Source of the DNA: Paraburkholderia sp. BL9I2N2
GTDB lineage: Bacteria > Pseudomonadota > Gammaproteobacteria > Burkholderiales > Burkholderiaceae
NCBI RefSeq assembly: GCF_004339745.1
Contig: NZ_SMGP01000005.1
Location: 1-64,000, forward strand
DNA: 64,000 bases
Reading direction: 5' to 3'
Part shown: one piece after another, positions 27,165 to 35,752 of the stretch
How the letters are laid out: every line of letters starts with the position of its first letter
How positions within the stretch are numbered: position 1 is the first letter of the stretch
The notes under the pieces: model-generated
Seen by the model: the letters and a program-made list of their open reading frames with translations, nothing else
Databases searched by the model: none
What the model was told of the DNA's origin: nothing
Position numbers and translations under genes: made by a program

Positions 27165-27877
27165 GGGCGGGTCGGAAAGCGGAATTAGCTCATTCGCGTT
27201 AACGGCGGATCGAGGCGGATTCTTTAGCGCGAAGTCTGTCGACCAGCGTCAAAGTCGGCTGAAGCTTGCTGAAATGCGGATTGCAGGCGAGCGGGGAGCG
27301 CGCGCGGCGAGGCGCGTTGGACGGAACCGGTGGGAACGCCTGAAAGCGTACGCGCACGGTGGACGACGGCTATGACCGGCATGTTCGAAGCCTACCCCGT
27401 AGATGAATCTGCGCGGCTTCATGGATCGGGCTGGTCCCTTGCCGCGCACGTGATTCCGCGAACGCCTTCCGCCACGCGTGGTACGCATGGCCTGGCTGGG
27501 TGCCCTCGCGGCAGATGCATCCGAACATGGCGGACGCATTTTTATCATGGCGCTGATTTTCGAAGTAAAACGGCGGAAAGGCAACTCGCCAATTTCACTT
27601 TCATTAAAGAGATTTTCCCATTAAATACTATTTTTGAAAATCTTTTGGTAGATTTGGAAGAGATTCTTTTACTTCCATCCTTTTGTGTACGTTTGCGCTT
27701 CTCGATTCGTCGCTGTTTTAAAAAGCAGACAATTGAGTCGTCAGTCGATGGGCGGTCCGACAGCCGCCCGAGGCGGTCCGGTTGCCGCGGGTAACTTCTA
27801 CCGCCGCTCCGTGTCTATGCTTCTCGTATGATGCTGACTCCCGGCCTCTGTCCCGAACGACCTTCGCATTACCGACA
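27165..27877. promoter_or_regulatory. Long divergent intergenic region with an AT-rich island
   Basis: There is no gene in these 713 bases. From about 27585 to 27730 the DNA is strikingly AT-rich against a GC-rich background. It contains an inverted repeat, AGATTTTC (27610-27617) with GAAAATCT (27636-27643). It separates the receiver operon from the hybrid kinase. It could be a silencer-bound promoter island or a remnant of foreign DNA. Confidence 0.4.
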
Positions 27878-30163
27878 ATGACACCAGACCGGTTCGAACC
27901 GCCGCCCGCGAGCCGCCTTGCCTCTCACCGGCAGGACGAGGCATTGTTCCCCGCCGTGCCGGAACAGAATTTTCAGGTGCGGCGCATCACGTTGATCGCG
28001 CTGCTGATCGCTGCGATCGTCTTGCCTTGCGTGTATGTCGCGGCCATGGCGCTCAGCGATCTGCGCACACGCGAGGCCGACGCCACCGACATGACGCTGC
28101 GCACGGTGCGGATCGCGGAAGAGCATGCGCTGAAAGTGTTCGACATGAACGAGACGCTGGATGCGCGCATCGTCGATCTGACCGAGGGTCTGGACGACGA
28201 CGGCATTCGCGAACGCGAAGCCGCCATTCACGAGAAGCTGCGCGTCATGGGCGGCGGCTATCCGCAAGTGGCCGCCGTGTCGATCTTCGGGCGCGACGGC
28301 GCCTTGCTCGCCAGCAGCCGCTACCTGCCGTCGCCGGTCATCTCGGTCGGCGAGCGCGAGGATTTCACCGGCATTCGCGACGGCAAGGATCTCGAGCATG
28401 TGTCGAAAGTCATGACGGGACACGTGGCCGGCGAACAGGTGTTCAACATGGGCGTCGAACGGCCCGCCGCCGACGGCTCGTTCGCCGGCGTGGTCTCCGT
28501 TGCGCTGCGGCCGAGCTATTTCGACGCGTTCTACCGCGAACTGCTCGGCGGCAACAACAGCGGCACGCCGATGACCATGAGCCTCGTGCGCACGGACGGC
28601 TCGATCCTCGCGCACTATCCGCGCACGCCGCGCGAGCCCACTGCCATGGCACCGCAAACGCCGTTCGCCGAAGCGCTCGCGCAGGGACGGCGGGCCGGCG
28701 TGGTGCGCATGCATTCGAATGTCGACGGCGAAGATCTGATTCTCGCGTTCCGCCACGTCGGTTCGTATCCCGTCTACGTGGTGTGCGGCTATCGGGCCTC
28801 GGCGATCTGGGCGGCGTGGTACCGGCATCTCGGCGTGCTGATCCTGTCGATGTTCACGCCGTCCATCGCGCTGTGGTGCGTGATCTGGTTGTCGCTGCGC
28901 CGCCTGGGCGCCGAACAGGAGGCGTGGGAGCGCTGGCAGGCCGAAGCGTCCATGCGCCGCTCGATCGAATCGGCGTATCGCCAGTCGCGCAAGATGGAAG
29001 CGCTGGGCACGCTGGTCGGCAGCGTCGCGCACGATTTCAACAACCTGCTGATGATCCTCTCGGCCAACGTGCAGATTGCGCGGCGGCGCGGCGTGACGGG
29101 TCTGGACCGCGAATTGTCGGCAATGGAGCGGGCGCTCAAGAACGGCCAGTCGCTCACGCGGCAATTGCTCGGCGTGGCGCGCAAACAGCCGCTGCGCAAC
29201 GAGACGCTGTCGCTCGAACGCTGGCTGCCGGCCTGCCGCGAATTGCTGCGCGCCTCGCTCGGCGCGAAGGTGTCGCTGGTGATCGATATCGGCGTCGAGA
29301 TCTGGCCGATGCGCGTCGACGTCGCGGAACTGGAGCTGGCGCTCATCAACGTCGCGGTGAACGCGCGCGACGCCATGCCGAACGGCGGGCGCTTCACGGT
29401 ACGCGCCACCAATATCCAGTTCCGGCACGAAGACGGCTTTCCGCTGACGGGCGACTTCGTGCAACTGTCGCTCGAAGATACAGGCGTAGGCATGGCGCCC
29501 GACGTACTCGCGCGCGCCTTCGAACCGCTGTTCACCACCAAGCCGAAAGGCATGGGTACGGGCCTCGGCTTGCCGCAGGTTTTCGCATTCTGCGAGCGTT
29601 CCGGCGGCCTCGCCGCGATCGACAGCGCGGTCGGCGCGGGCACTTCCGTGCGTCTCTATCTGCCACGCGCCACGGCTGAGCCGGAGGTCGACGGACCGCC
29701 CGAAACCGGCGCCGAGGAGAACGGCGCGCCGCCGGGCTTGCGCATTCTGCTGGTCGAAGATAACGAGGAAGTGGCAGCCGGCACCGAAGCCCTGCTGCAG
29801 ATGATGGGCCATCAGGTCACGTGCGTCTTCAACGCTGACACCGCGCTGCGCCTGTTCGACGACGCCCACGCGCGGCAAGCGCGCACCGGCGAACCGCTGC
29901 CGTTCGATCTGGTGCTGTCCGACATCCATATGCCCGGCACCATGAACGGCATCGATCTGGCCGAGGCGGTGCTCGCATTCGAGACCAAACTGCCGGTCAT
30001 TCTCGTCACCGGCTACGCGGAAGAACTCGACCGGGCGCGCCACGTGGATGTGCGTGTGCTCTCCAAGCCTTTCGATATCGGTTTGCTGGAAGAACTCCTG
30101 CAAGCGATCCAGCACGATCTGACGCAGACGGGCGCCGACCCGGCGGCGCATCCGGCGGAGTAA
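27878..30163 (+). CDS. Hybrid sensor histidine kinase (Cache-HisKA-HATPase-REC)
   Basis: The product has 761 residues from MTPDRFEPPPA. A membrane helix at about 35-57 (LIALLIAAIVLPCVYVAAMAL) and another near 310-335 bracket a periplasmic double-Cache-like sensor. The kinase core has His385 in VGSVAHDFNNLL, the N box in ALINVAVNARDAM and the G boxes DTGVGM and GMGTGLGLPQVF. The C-terminal receiver has Asp682 in LSDIHMPG. The AHDFNN type of H box is common in hybrid kinases that act through REC or Hpt partners. No dedicated response regulator lies next to it. Confidence 0.9.
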   Translation: MTPDRFEPPPASRLASHRQDEALFPAVPEQNFQVRRITLIALLIAAIVLPCVYVAAMALSDLRTREADATDMTLRTVRIAEEHALKVFDMNETLDARIVDLTEGLDDDGIREREAAIHEKLRVMGGGYPQVAAVSIFGRDGALLASSRYLPSPVISVGEREDFTGIRDGKDLEHVSKVMTGHVAGEQVFNMGVERPAADGSFAGVVSVALRPSYFDAFYRELLGGNNSGTPMTMSLVRTDGSILAHYPRTPREPTAMAPQTPFAEALAQGRRAGVVRMHSNVDGEDLILAFRHVGSYPVYVVCGYRASAIWAAWYRHLGVLILSMFTPSIALWCVIWLSLRRLGAEQEAWERWQAEASMRRSIESAYRQSRKMEALGTLVGSVAHDFNNLLMILSANVQIARRRGVTGLDRELSAMERALKNGQSLTRQLLGVARKQPLRNETLSLERWLPACRELLRASLGAKVSLVIDIGVEIWPMRVDVAELELALINVAVNARDAMPNGGRFTVRATNIQFRHEDGFPLTGDFVQLSLEDTGVGMAPDVLARAFEPLFTTKPKGMGTGLGLPQVFAFCERSGGLAAIDSAVGAGTSVRLYLPRATAEPEVDGPPETGAEENGAPPGLRILLVEDNEEVAAGTEALLQMMGHQVTCVFNADTALRLFDDAHARQARTGEPLPFDLVLSDIHMPGTMNGIDLAEAVLAFETKLPVILVTGYAEELDRARHVDVRVLSKPFDIGLLEELLQAIQHDLTQTGADPAAHPAE

Positions 30164-30390
30164 GCCCGCGTTGGCGGGCGGGGGACCAAATCTGACATTT
30201 ACCGGTGGTTGTAAAAGCGCGGTGGCGGCATGCCGCGCTTTTTTGCGCCGCCGCCGCGCGCAGGTCGGTGCGGGCGGGCGCGGCAGGCCCGTCGCACGGG
30301 CCCGGCATGATCGTTGCGGCGTCAAAATAAGCAACGGGAGCGGCGCGTTGGCGCGTCGTCCGTCCTGCCTAAATACGTCGGGAGACAGCC

Positions 30391-31395
30391 ATGCGACACA
30401 CCGTGATTGGTTTATTCGACACCTTTGCTCAGGCGGAAGCCGCGCGCGACACGCTCGTCCAGACCGGTTTTGGACGCGAGACGATCGAATTGCAGGCGAA
30501 TCCGGAACCGTCGGTGGGTTCCGCAACCGACGAAGTCGCCAGTTCGGGCGTGCTGGCAAATATCGAGCGTTTCCTGTCGAGCCTGTTTGCAAGCGGTCCA
30601 CGTGCGCCGGAAACAGCGCGCTACGCCGAGGCCGTACGCCGCGGCGCGGTGCTCGTGTGCGTCAACGCGGCGAGCGAAGCCCATGCGGACCTCGCTCGCA
30701 ATACCTTGACGAGATTGGGCGCGACCGATATCGGCGAACGCTCGCCCGATTGGGACACGCCTGTGGAAGACTCCGGCCGCGAGCATTCCGTCCTCGATGA
30801 ACTCGGCATCGGCTCTATGACGCCCCGTACGTCGAGCGTATCGACGCCCAGCGCGGCCGCGACTACGCGGCCTGCCACGATGGCTGATCCAGGGTACACC
30901 GTGCCGCCCGGCAGCAGCGACGCCGAGCCGTTCGTGCCGCCGCCGCTCAGCGAGCGCCCGCTGACGGATCCGGTCAACGAACCGGTCAGGGACCCACTGG
31001 TCGGCGACGTAGGCCGTAGCGCGATCGCTGCGGGCTCGGTACCGGGTTCGGGCGCGATCATGCAGCCCTCCGAAGTCGTCCCCGAAGCGAGCCAGCCGAC
31101 CGCCGGTTTAGGCGGCCAAATGCCGAACGAATATCTCGAGTACGAGGAAGACTTCCGCGCGCACTACGACGAGCAGTACGCCTCCGAAAACGCACGTTAT
31201 GAAGACTATGTGCCGGCCTACCGCTATGGCGCGGAGATCGGTAAGGACATGCGGTATCGCGACCAGCCTTGGGACGACGTCGAACCGGAAGCACGACGTC
31301 ATTGGGAAAGCACCTCGCCGGACAGCACGTGGGAGCGCTTCAAGCTGGCCGTGCGTCATGGCTGGGAGCGCGTAACGGGACATCATCACGTCTGA
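30391..31395 (+). CDS. Hypothetical protein with YflT-like (general stress protein 17M) N-terminus
   Basis: The product has 334 residues. The first 110 (MRHTVIGLFDTFAQAEAARDTLVQTGF, later GAVLVCVNAA) resemble the general-stress-protein 17M/YflT fold. A Ser/Pro/Thr-rich linker covers about 135-240. The C-terminus (FRAHYDEQYASENARYEDYVPAYRYG and WERFKLAVRHGWERV) is a conserved pattern in Burkholderiales proteins of unknown role. It is cytosolic with no signal peptide. A stress function is suggested only by the N-terminal similarity. Confidence 0.65.
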   Translation: MRHTVIGLFDTFAQAEAARDTLVQTGFGRETIELQANPEPSVGSATDEVASSGVLANIERFLSSLFASGPRAPETARYAEAVRRGAVLVCVNAASEAHADLARNTLTRLGATDIGERSPDWDTPVEDSGREHSVLDELGIGSMTPRTSSVSTPSAAATTRPATMADPGYTVPPGSSDAEPFVPPPLSERPLTDPVNEPVRDPLVGDVGRSAIAAGSVPGSGAIMQPSEVVPEASQPTAGLGGQMPNEYLEYEEDFRAHYDEQYASENARYEDYVPAYRYGAEIGKDMRYRDQPWDDVEPEARRHWESTSPDSTWERFKLAVRHGWERVTGHHHV

Positions 31396-31410
31396 GCCTG
31401 AGCAATTCGT

Positions 31411-31444
31411 GGCGGCATGCCGTGGAGGTCACGGCAATGCCGCC
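31411..31444. terminator. GC-rich hairpin between convergent genes
   Basis: GGCGGCATGCCGT pairs with ACGGCAATGCCGCC around a seven-base loop, with one bulged A. There is no T run, so termination is possible but not certain. Confidence 0.4.
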
Positions 31445-31481
31445 GCGTTCAGTCTCGTCTGACGCGCTCGCGCCTTTCGCT

Positions 31482-32036
31482 TCAAGCAGCGGTCTGGTGC
31501 TTGACCCACGCGACGTAGCGGTCGACGAAAGTCTGCAGAAATTTGCGTGTACCGTCGCTCAGGATCTCGCCTTTTTCGTTGATGACCGCCGCATCGTGCT
31601 TGATGAACACCTCGGGTTGGCCGAGCGTCGGCACATCGAGATACGCCAGCACATTGCGCAGATGCTGTTGCGCCAACGCCGTGCCGGTCGCGCCAAGCGA
31701 CGTGCCGATCACGGCGCCGGGTTTGCCGGCCCATGAATTGGTGCCCCACGGGCGCGAACCCCAGTCGAGCGCGTTTTTCAGCACGCCGGGCATGGACCGG
31801 TTGTATTCGGGAGTGACGAACAGCAGGCCGTCCGCGGCTTCAATGCGCTGCTTCAAGTGCTTGCCGGCTTCGGGATAGTCGGCGTCGTAATCCTGGCTGT
31901 AAAGCGGCAGCGAGCCGATGTCGATGAATTCGAAGGTGAAGTCGGACGGCGCCAGTGAAATCACGGCTTGCGCCAACTGCCGGTTGAACGACTCGCGGCG
32001 CAAGCTGCCGACGACGACTGCAATGTGATGGGCCAT
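31482..32036 (-). CDS. NADPH-dependent FMN reductase / chromate reductase-like
   Basis: The product has 184 residues from MAHHIAVVVGSLRRESFNRQ. The flavodoxin-like fold has the FMN-binding GSLRRESFNR loop, the TPEYNRSMPGVLKNALDW signature and GTSLGATGTALAQQHLR. It belongs to the YieF/ChrR/ArsH group, which reduces quinones, azo dyes or metals in the cytosol with NAD(P)H. It is a single gene; the upstream region holds DnaA boxes. Confidence 0.88.
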   Translation of the reverse strand: MAHHIAVVVGSLRRESFNRQLAQAVISLAPSDFTFEFIDIGSLPLYSQDYDADYPEAGKHLKQRIEAADGLLFVTPEYNRSMPGVLKNALDWGSRPWGTNSWAGKPGAVIGTSLGATGTALAQQHLRNVLAYLDVPTLGQPEVFIKHDAAVINEKGEILSDGTRKFLQTFVDRYVAWVKHQTAA

Positions 32037-32398
32037 GATTCGCTTCCTTGTTGTGAGGCGCTCGGGGCGCAAAGGGTACGAACTGTCCATGATAGGCAAT
32101 AGCTGCGCGCGCGGCGGCGACGGGCGGCAAAATACTGCCCCGCGACTATTGGGGCAGGTACGGCAGCGGTGCGCGGTGGATAACTCTGCATCCCACAAAG
32201 TTATCCACAGATTCACTGAATAACCTTGTGGATAACTGGTACTTTTGCCTTGTCAATCAAGCATGCTTTCGGTCTAGGACGTTTTGAGGCAAACAAGCGT
32301 TTGTTGCCTGTCCTGCTCAGCCGGAAATCCACGCGACGGGCATAAATGACCGATGACGCGCGCCGCGTGAGCAAGTCTACTTGATGGAGGATCGAGCC
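32037..32398. promoter_or_regulatory. Intergenic region with DnaA-box cluster
   Basis: There is no gene here. The block at 32175-32235 is described separately. The rest must hold the promoters of the divergent FMN reductase and the small plus-strand gene. Confidence 0.35.
32175..32235. promoter_or_regulatory. Three DnaA-box sequences
   Basis: A perfect TTATCCACA lies at 32201-32209 on the plus strand. A perfect copy on the minus strand (TGTGGATAA) lies at 32227-32235, 17 bases away. A one-mismatch minus copy (GGTGGATAA) lies at 32175-32183. Binding by DnaA is inferred from the consensus. Confidence 0.65.
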
Positions 32399-32605
32399 AT
32401 GAGTCCGAATTACGCAGGTAAATCCCACGACGAAGCAGTGGCTGCTCGCAACAAGGAAAAGCAGCGGGCACAGGAACAGCCCGGCGGCGAGATGGCCGTC
32501 GACGGTACGGAAGCGGACGCCGCGCATAGCAGCGGCGAGTTGTCCGAACGCGGCAAGGAAGTGTGGCGCCGCGGTAGCGGCATGGATGGCGGCGGGAAGA
32601 TTTAG
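32399..32605 (+). CDS. Small hydrophilic hypothetical protein (68 aa)
   Basis: The ATG at 32399 has a GGAGG ribosome binding site at 32385-32389. The sequence is highly polar and probably disordered (NYAGKSHDEAVAARNKEKQRAQEQPGGE), ending MDGGGKI. It resembles small stress-type hydrophilic proteins of proteobacteria in composition only. No family is recognised. Confidence 0.5.
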   Translation: MSPNYAGKSHDEAVAARNKEKQRAQEQPGGEMAVDGTEADAAHSSGELSERGKEVWRRGSGMDGGGKI

Positions 32606-32759
32606 TTGGCGGTAGCGCGGCGTGCCTATTGTCTTGCGCCGTCGCGCAGCGCTTGGCGTTCCGCGGTTCGCGACGGTGGCGCCTTACCAAGCCATGAAGG
32701 CGAGGCGTTGTGCCTTCCTGGCTTACGTCACGAGTTGGTCTCGCTGCGTGTTCAGCGTC

Positions 32760-33041
32760 TCACTCCGGCACGGCAATGTCGCCATCCACCAATTGCCAGC
32801 CGTAGGTCTCGGCAAACAACTGGGCCGCATCGGCGTCTTCGAAAAAGGGCATGTCGGCGTGCCCCTGGAACGGGTAGATCACCCGCTCGTCGCTCAAGCG
32901 GATCACTTTCAGTGTCGGCACCGTGCCGCTCGAGGTACGGCGCGACGACGCCATCACCTGATAGTTCGCACGGCCCGTAAGTGCCGGAAGATTCGCGCCT
33001 TGCGAGCGCCTGGAAGCTTGACTTGCCATTGGCGCGCGCAT
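32760..33041 (-). CDS. Small conserved hypothetical protein (93 aa), second gene of a pair
   Basis: The start codon shares its A with the stop of the gene before it (TGATG), so the two are translationally coupled. A start at 33029 (MASQ) is also possible. The C-terminal half looks folded (TLKVIRLSDERVIYPFQGHADMPFFEDADAAQLFAETYGWQLVDGDI). Soluble; family not recognised. Confidence 0.55.
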   Translation of the reverse strand: MRAPMASQASRRSQGANLPALTGRANYQVMASSRRTSSGTVPTLKVIRLSDERVIYPFQGHADMPFFEDADAAQLFAETYGWQLVDGDIAVPE

Positions 33042-33325
33042 CAGAGCCCAGCGATCGACTGGCCTGCAACCATGCCGTCGATGACCTGCTCGGCGTAGGT
33101 GGCTGAAGCAATGCGCGCGTCGCCGGCCGCGCCGAACGGTGAACGGCTCGGCACGCGAAACACTCTGCTGCTGGTCATCGTATCGTCGGTGCCGCGCCGG
33201 CAGATTCGCACGGCGGCATCGAAGCCCGAATCGTAGTGGCGAACGCCATCGAGACCGCTCGGCTGGTGCGGATACACCAACGGATAGATCTCTAGACCCC
33301 GGTAGCTTCTGATCGTATTGCCCAT
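33041..33325 (-). CDS. Small conserved hypothetical protein (94 aa), first gene of a pair
   Basis: The ATG at 33323-33325 has GGAGACGAGC upstream. The sequence MGNTIRSYRGLEIYPLVYPHQ, then DSGFDAAVRICRRG and IASATYAEQVIDGMVAGQ, looks like a compact domain of β strands with a final helix. The pair of similar-sized neighbours could form a complex; this is inference. Confidence 0.55.
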   Translation of the reverse strand: MGNTIRSYRGLEIYPLVYPHQPSGLDGVRHYDSGFDAAVRICRRGTDDTMTSSRVFRVPSRSPFGAAGDARIASATYAEQVIDGMVAGQSIAGL

Positions 33326-33895
33326 GATGCTCGTCTCCGATGAAGGCTTTCGTGGAACGTGGCGTCGTTGTCGGGCGCAATGCCGGCCGGACCGCGGCGT
33401 ACCAGCGAAACGTGATGTTGATCGACGATGCGTACAGAGCGGCCGCATCAATCAAGCCGGGCCGACGACATCGCAGAACTGTGTAGGAGGAAGGGACCCT
33501 GTTCGGTGCAGGGCGCTGTGATGCGAGGCGTTTGCGTCAGGGACTGCGCGCGATGCGCAGGAGAACTGCAAGCTGTTGACCCACTGTAACACGTTAGTAG
33601 GGTGAACATTGAACGCATTTGTGTGCCGGGCGCGAGTGTTGCTTCGGAGTGCCGGGTATTGTTTTCCGCTGCTGCGATGCGCGGCGTCTCCTGGACCGAG
33701 TTTCTATGGATTTTTTGCCCGATGGCGTTCGCCGCGTTGATTCGGGCGTGTAACGGTGTTGCACGGACGACCTCATGCCAGAATCAGGCAGTCAGTCTAA
33801 TTCTCTGGTTCAAAAGCAAAAGGGCGCCAACATCGGCGCCCCTCTTTTTGTCTTCGAAAAACTTTCTCGTCGACGGGTCCGTGCCCGTCAGCCGA
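33326..33895. other. Intergenic region without recognisable gene
   Basis: These 570 bases contain only short frames in unlikely codon use. The sole clear element is the terminator at 33811-33850 that serves the small secreted-peptide gene. Confidence 0.35.
33811..33850. terminator. Rho-independent terminator
   Basis: The stem GGGCGCC/GGCGCCC (33822-33828 and 33835-33841) has an A-rich flank on the left and CTCTTTTT on the right. On the minus strand it follows the secreted-peptide gene. Confidence 0.8.
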
Positions 33896-34027
33896 TCAGT
33901 TGCCGAAGAATACGTTGCAATAAGACGCCGGGCCGTTGCACTGCGACGGAGCGGCAGCCTGGGCTGCGCCGGAAGCGGCGGCAAACAGGGCGACGGAAGC
34001 GATCAGGGCGGAAAGAATGCGTTTCAT
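33896..34027 (-). CDS. Tiny secreted two-cysteine peptide (43 aa precursor)
   Basis: The ATG at 34025-34027 has a GAGGAG ribosome binding site, and the gene ends at a strong terminator, so it is very likely expressed. The precursor has a signal peptide (MKRILSALIASVALFAAASG..AQA). Cleavage after AQA would leave about 19 residues, AAPSQCNGPASYCNVFFGN, with two Cys that could form a disulfide. No known family is recognised with confidence. It is divergent from the ECF sigma factor gene. Confidence 0.65.
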   Translation of the reverse strand: MKRILSALIASVALFAAASGAAQAAAPSQCNGPASYCNVFFGN

Positions 34028-34461
34028 GGTGCTGCTCCTCAGCGTTTGGTTCGCGATCTGGTGCGATCGATGGACTGAAGAATATCGACTGAGGGTTCGC
34101 CGACAAACAGCGAAGTCAATAAGACTTTTTTTCAAATATTGAAATAATCCGGTAAGCCGCCTGGTGTAGTTTCGGGCACCAATTGGCGGTGGGTATTGCT
34201 TGCCCGGCGCTACGCCGCCAACATCAATCGCGAGCGATTTCACTTTCCGCAATAATCTATTGTCATTGTCATAACGGCCTGCACGGCGCGACTAAGCTCA
34301 TCTGGTCATCGCTCATGGTCGGGCCTATGTTCAATACCGATTCGATTGCGCAGGCGCTCGCGGGAGAATGGCGCACGAGCTCAGCCACAGTGCGAGGAAA
34401 ATCACCCGCTCATGAATCACTACGATCCAAGAAAAAACGCGCGGCAGGCAGGATCGCGTCA
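34028..34461. promoter_or_regulatory. Divergent promoter region, secreted peptide / sigma factor
   Basis: There is no gene in these 434 bases, unless the sigma factor starts at an upstream in-frame ATG (for example near 34327). A short palindrome, TTCAAATATTGAA (34131-34143), lies about 105 bases upstream of the secreted-peptide start and could be an operator. Confidence 0.3.
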
Positions 34462-35082
34462 ATGGGGCAGTCCATGGCGCAAGTAGGCGGCACGGCGCTC
34501 GACGATCCGGTTTATCTGACGCAATTGCGGCGCGACCTGGTGCGTTTTGCCCGTCTTCAATTGCGCGACGCCGCCGCTGCGGAAGATGCCGTCCAGGAAG
34601 CGCTCGCCGCGGCATGGACGCAAGCCGATCGATTCGCCGCACAGTCGGAACACAAGACATGGGTGTTCGGCATCCTGCGGCACAAACTCGTCGACACCCT
34701 GCGTGCCCGGCGACGCACGATCAACCTGTCGGCGCTCGAATCCGAACTCGACGGTGAAGCCTTGCTCGATCGCGAGCTGTTCAAGGACAACGGCCATTGG
34801 TCGCGCGAAACAAAGCCGCGTCCCTGGCCGACGCCGGAAACCGCGCTGCGTCAGCAGCAGTTCTGGGCCCTGTTCGAGATGTGCCTCGAACACTTGCCGG
34901 AGCACATCGGACGCGTGTTCATGATGCGCGAATTCCTCGATCTCGATACCGAGGCGATTTGCGCCGAATTGCAGATGACCGCCAATCATTGCAGCGTGCT
35001 GATCTACCGCGCGCGGCTGCGCTTGCGCACTTGCCTGAGCGAAAAGGGCCTATCCAGCGAGGATGCGAATGGGGAAATGTAA
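34462..35082 (+). CDS. ECF-type RNA polymerase sigma factor
   Basis: The product has 206 residues from MGQSMAQVGG. Region 2 is visible in LRRDLVRFARLQLRDAAAAEDAVQEAL and FAAQSEHKTWVFGILRHKLVDTLRARRR. Region 4 is in LFEMCLEHLPEHIGRVFMMREFLDLDTEAICAELQMTANHCSVLIYRARLRLR. Region 3 is absent, as in ECF factors. The gene overlaps the next one, a zinc-finger protein likely to be its anti-sigma factor. Target promoters are unknown; autoregulation is usual in this class. Confidence 0.88.
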   Translation: MGQSMAQVGGTALDDPVYLTQLRRDLVRFARLQLRDAAAAEDAVQEALAAAWTQADRFAAQSEHKTWVFGILRHKLVDTLRARRRTINLSALESELDGEALLDRELFKDNGHWSRETKPRPWPTPETALRQQQFWALFEMCLEHLPEHIGRVFMMREFLDLDTEAICAELQMTANHCSVLIYRARLRLRTCLSEKGLSSEDANGEM

Positions 35083-35272
35083 GCACATCACGCGCTTGTT
35101 GTCCGACGCGCTCGACCGTTCATTGACGACCGGCGAATGGGTCGCGATCCGGCTGCATCTGCCGACCTGCAGCGGCTGCCGCAACTATCGCAAACAGATC
35201 CGTCTGCTGCGCGTGGCGGCGCATACCGTCAGCGGAATCGCGACGCCGGGCGCGTTGAATAGCGACGATTGA
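35069..35272 (+). CDS. Zinc-finger putative anti-sigma factor
   Basis: The product has 67 residues (a start at 35063 adds two) and overlaps the sigma factor gene by 14 bases. The zinc motif HLPTCSGC (HxxxCxxC) follows an N-terminal Cys, as in the zf-HC2 class of anti-sigma factors. No membrane helix is present, so it would be a soluble, possibly redox-sensitive regulator. Sequestration of the upstream sigma factor is inferred from the gene pair. Confidence 0.75.
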   Translation: MGKCKHITRLLSDALDRSLTTGEWVAIRLHLPTCSGCRNYRKQIRLLRVAAHTVSGIATPGALNSDD

Positions 35273-35327
35273 AGCGCGCTGTGCGTCGTGCTTGGATGGC
35301 AGGGCATGCGTGGGCGCGCCGCTTGGT

Positions 35328-35618
35328 CTAGCGCTCGCCGGGCGGCGTGTTCTGGTAGTGCTCGAAGAAACGCGCATGCGACGCTTCGTCGATCGAAACG
35401 GGATGCGGTGTGGCGCCGGCCGGATGTTTCTCGAGCTGCGCGCGCGTGCGAATCGGCCGATGCTGGAAATTGCCGCCGCAGTTCGGACACACGTTGCGCA
35501 GCGTAGTGAGCGCACACACTTCGCAGAAGGTGCACTCGTACGTGCAGATCATGGCATCGGATGCGTTCGGCGGCAGTGACTTGCCGCATCCTTCGCAGGA
35601 CGGTCTCAGTTCAAGCAT
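35328..35618 (-). CDS. DUF1272 zinc-binding protein
   Basis: The product has 96 residues. Eight Cys in CxxC-like pairs (CEGCGKSL, CTYECTFCEVC, NVCPNCGG) match DUF1272, followed by a polar tail. The fold suggests binding of two zinc ions; the function is unknown. It is a single gene. Confidence 0.8.
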   Translation of the reverse strand: MLELRPSCEGCGKSLPPNASDAMICTYECTFCEVCALTTLRNVCPNCGGNFQHRPIRTRAQLEKHPAGATPHPVSIDEASHARFFEHYQNTPPGER

Positions 35619-35752
35619 GGTGACTCCGCGTTTTCAGGGAAGCGAGCTGCGGGACCGCTGCTCGCCTGCCAGGCAGTGTAAGTGGCGTCGGCCGCCCGGA
35701 ATGGACAGCCGCGCATCAATTCCTGCCAACGCCGCGAGAGCCTGGTGCGTGC

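Noticed and set aside
27869..30601. A 910-codon open frame on the minus strand
   Set aside because: It is antisense to the hybrid histidine kinase, whose domains are clear; its His/Arg/Gln-rich composition is the usual mirror of GC-rich coding DNA.
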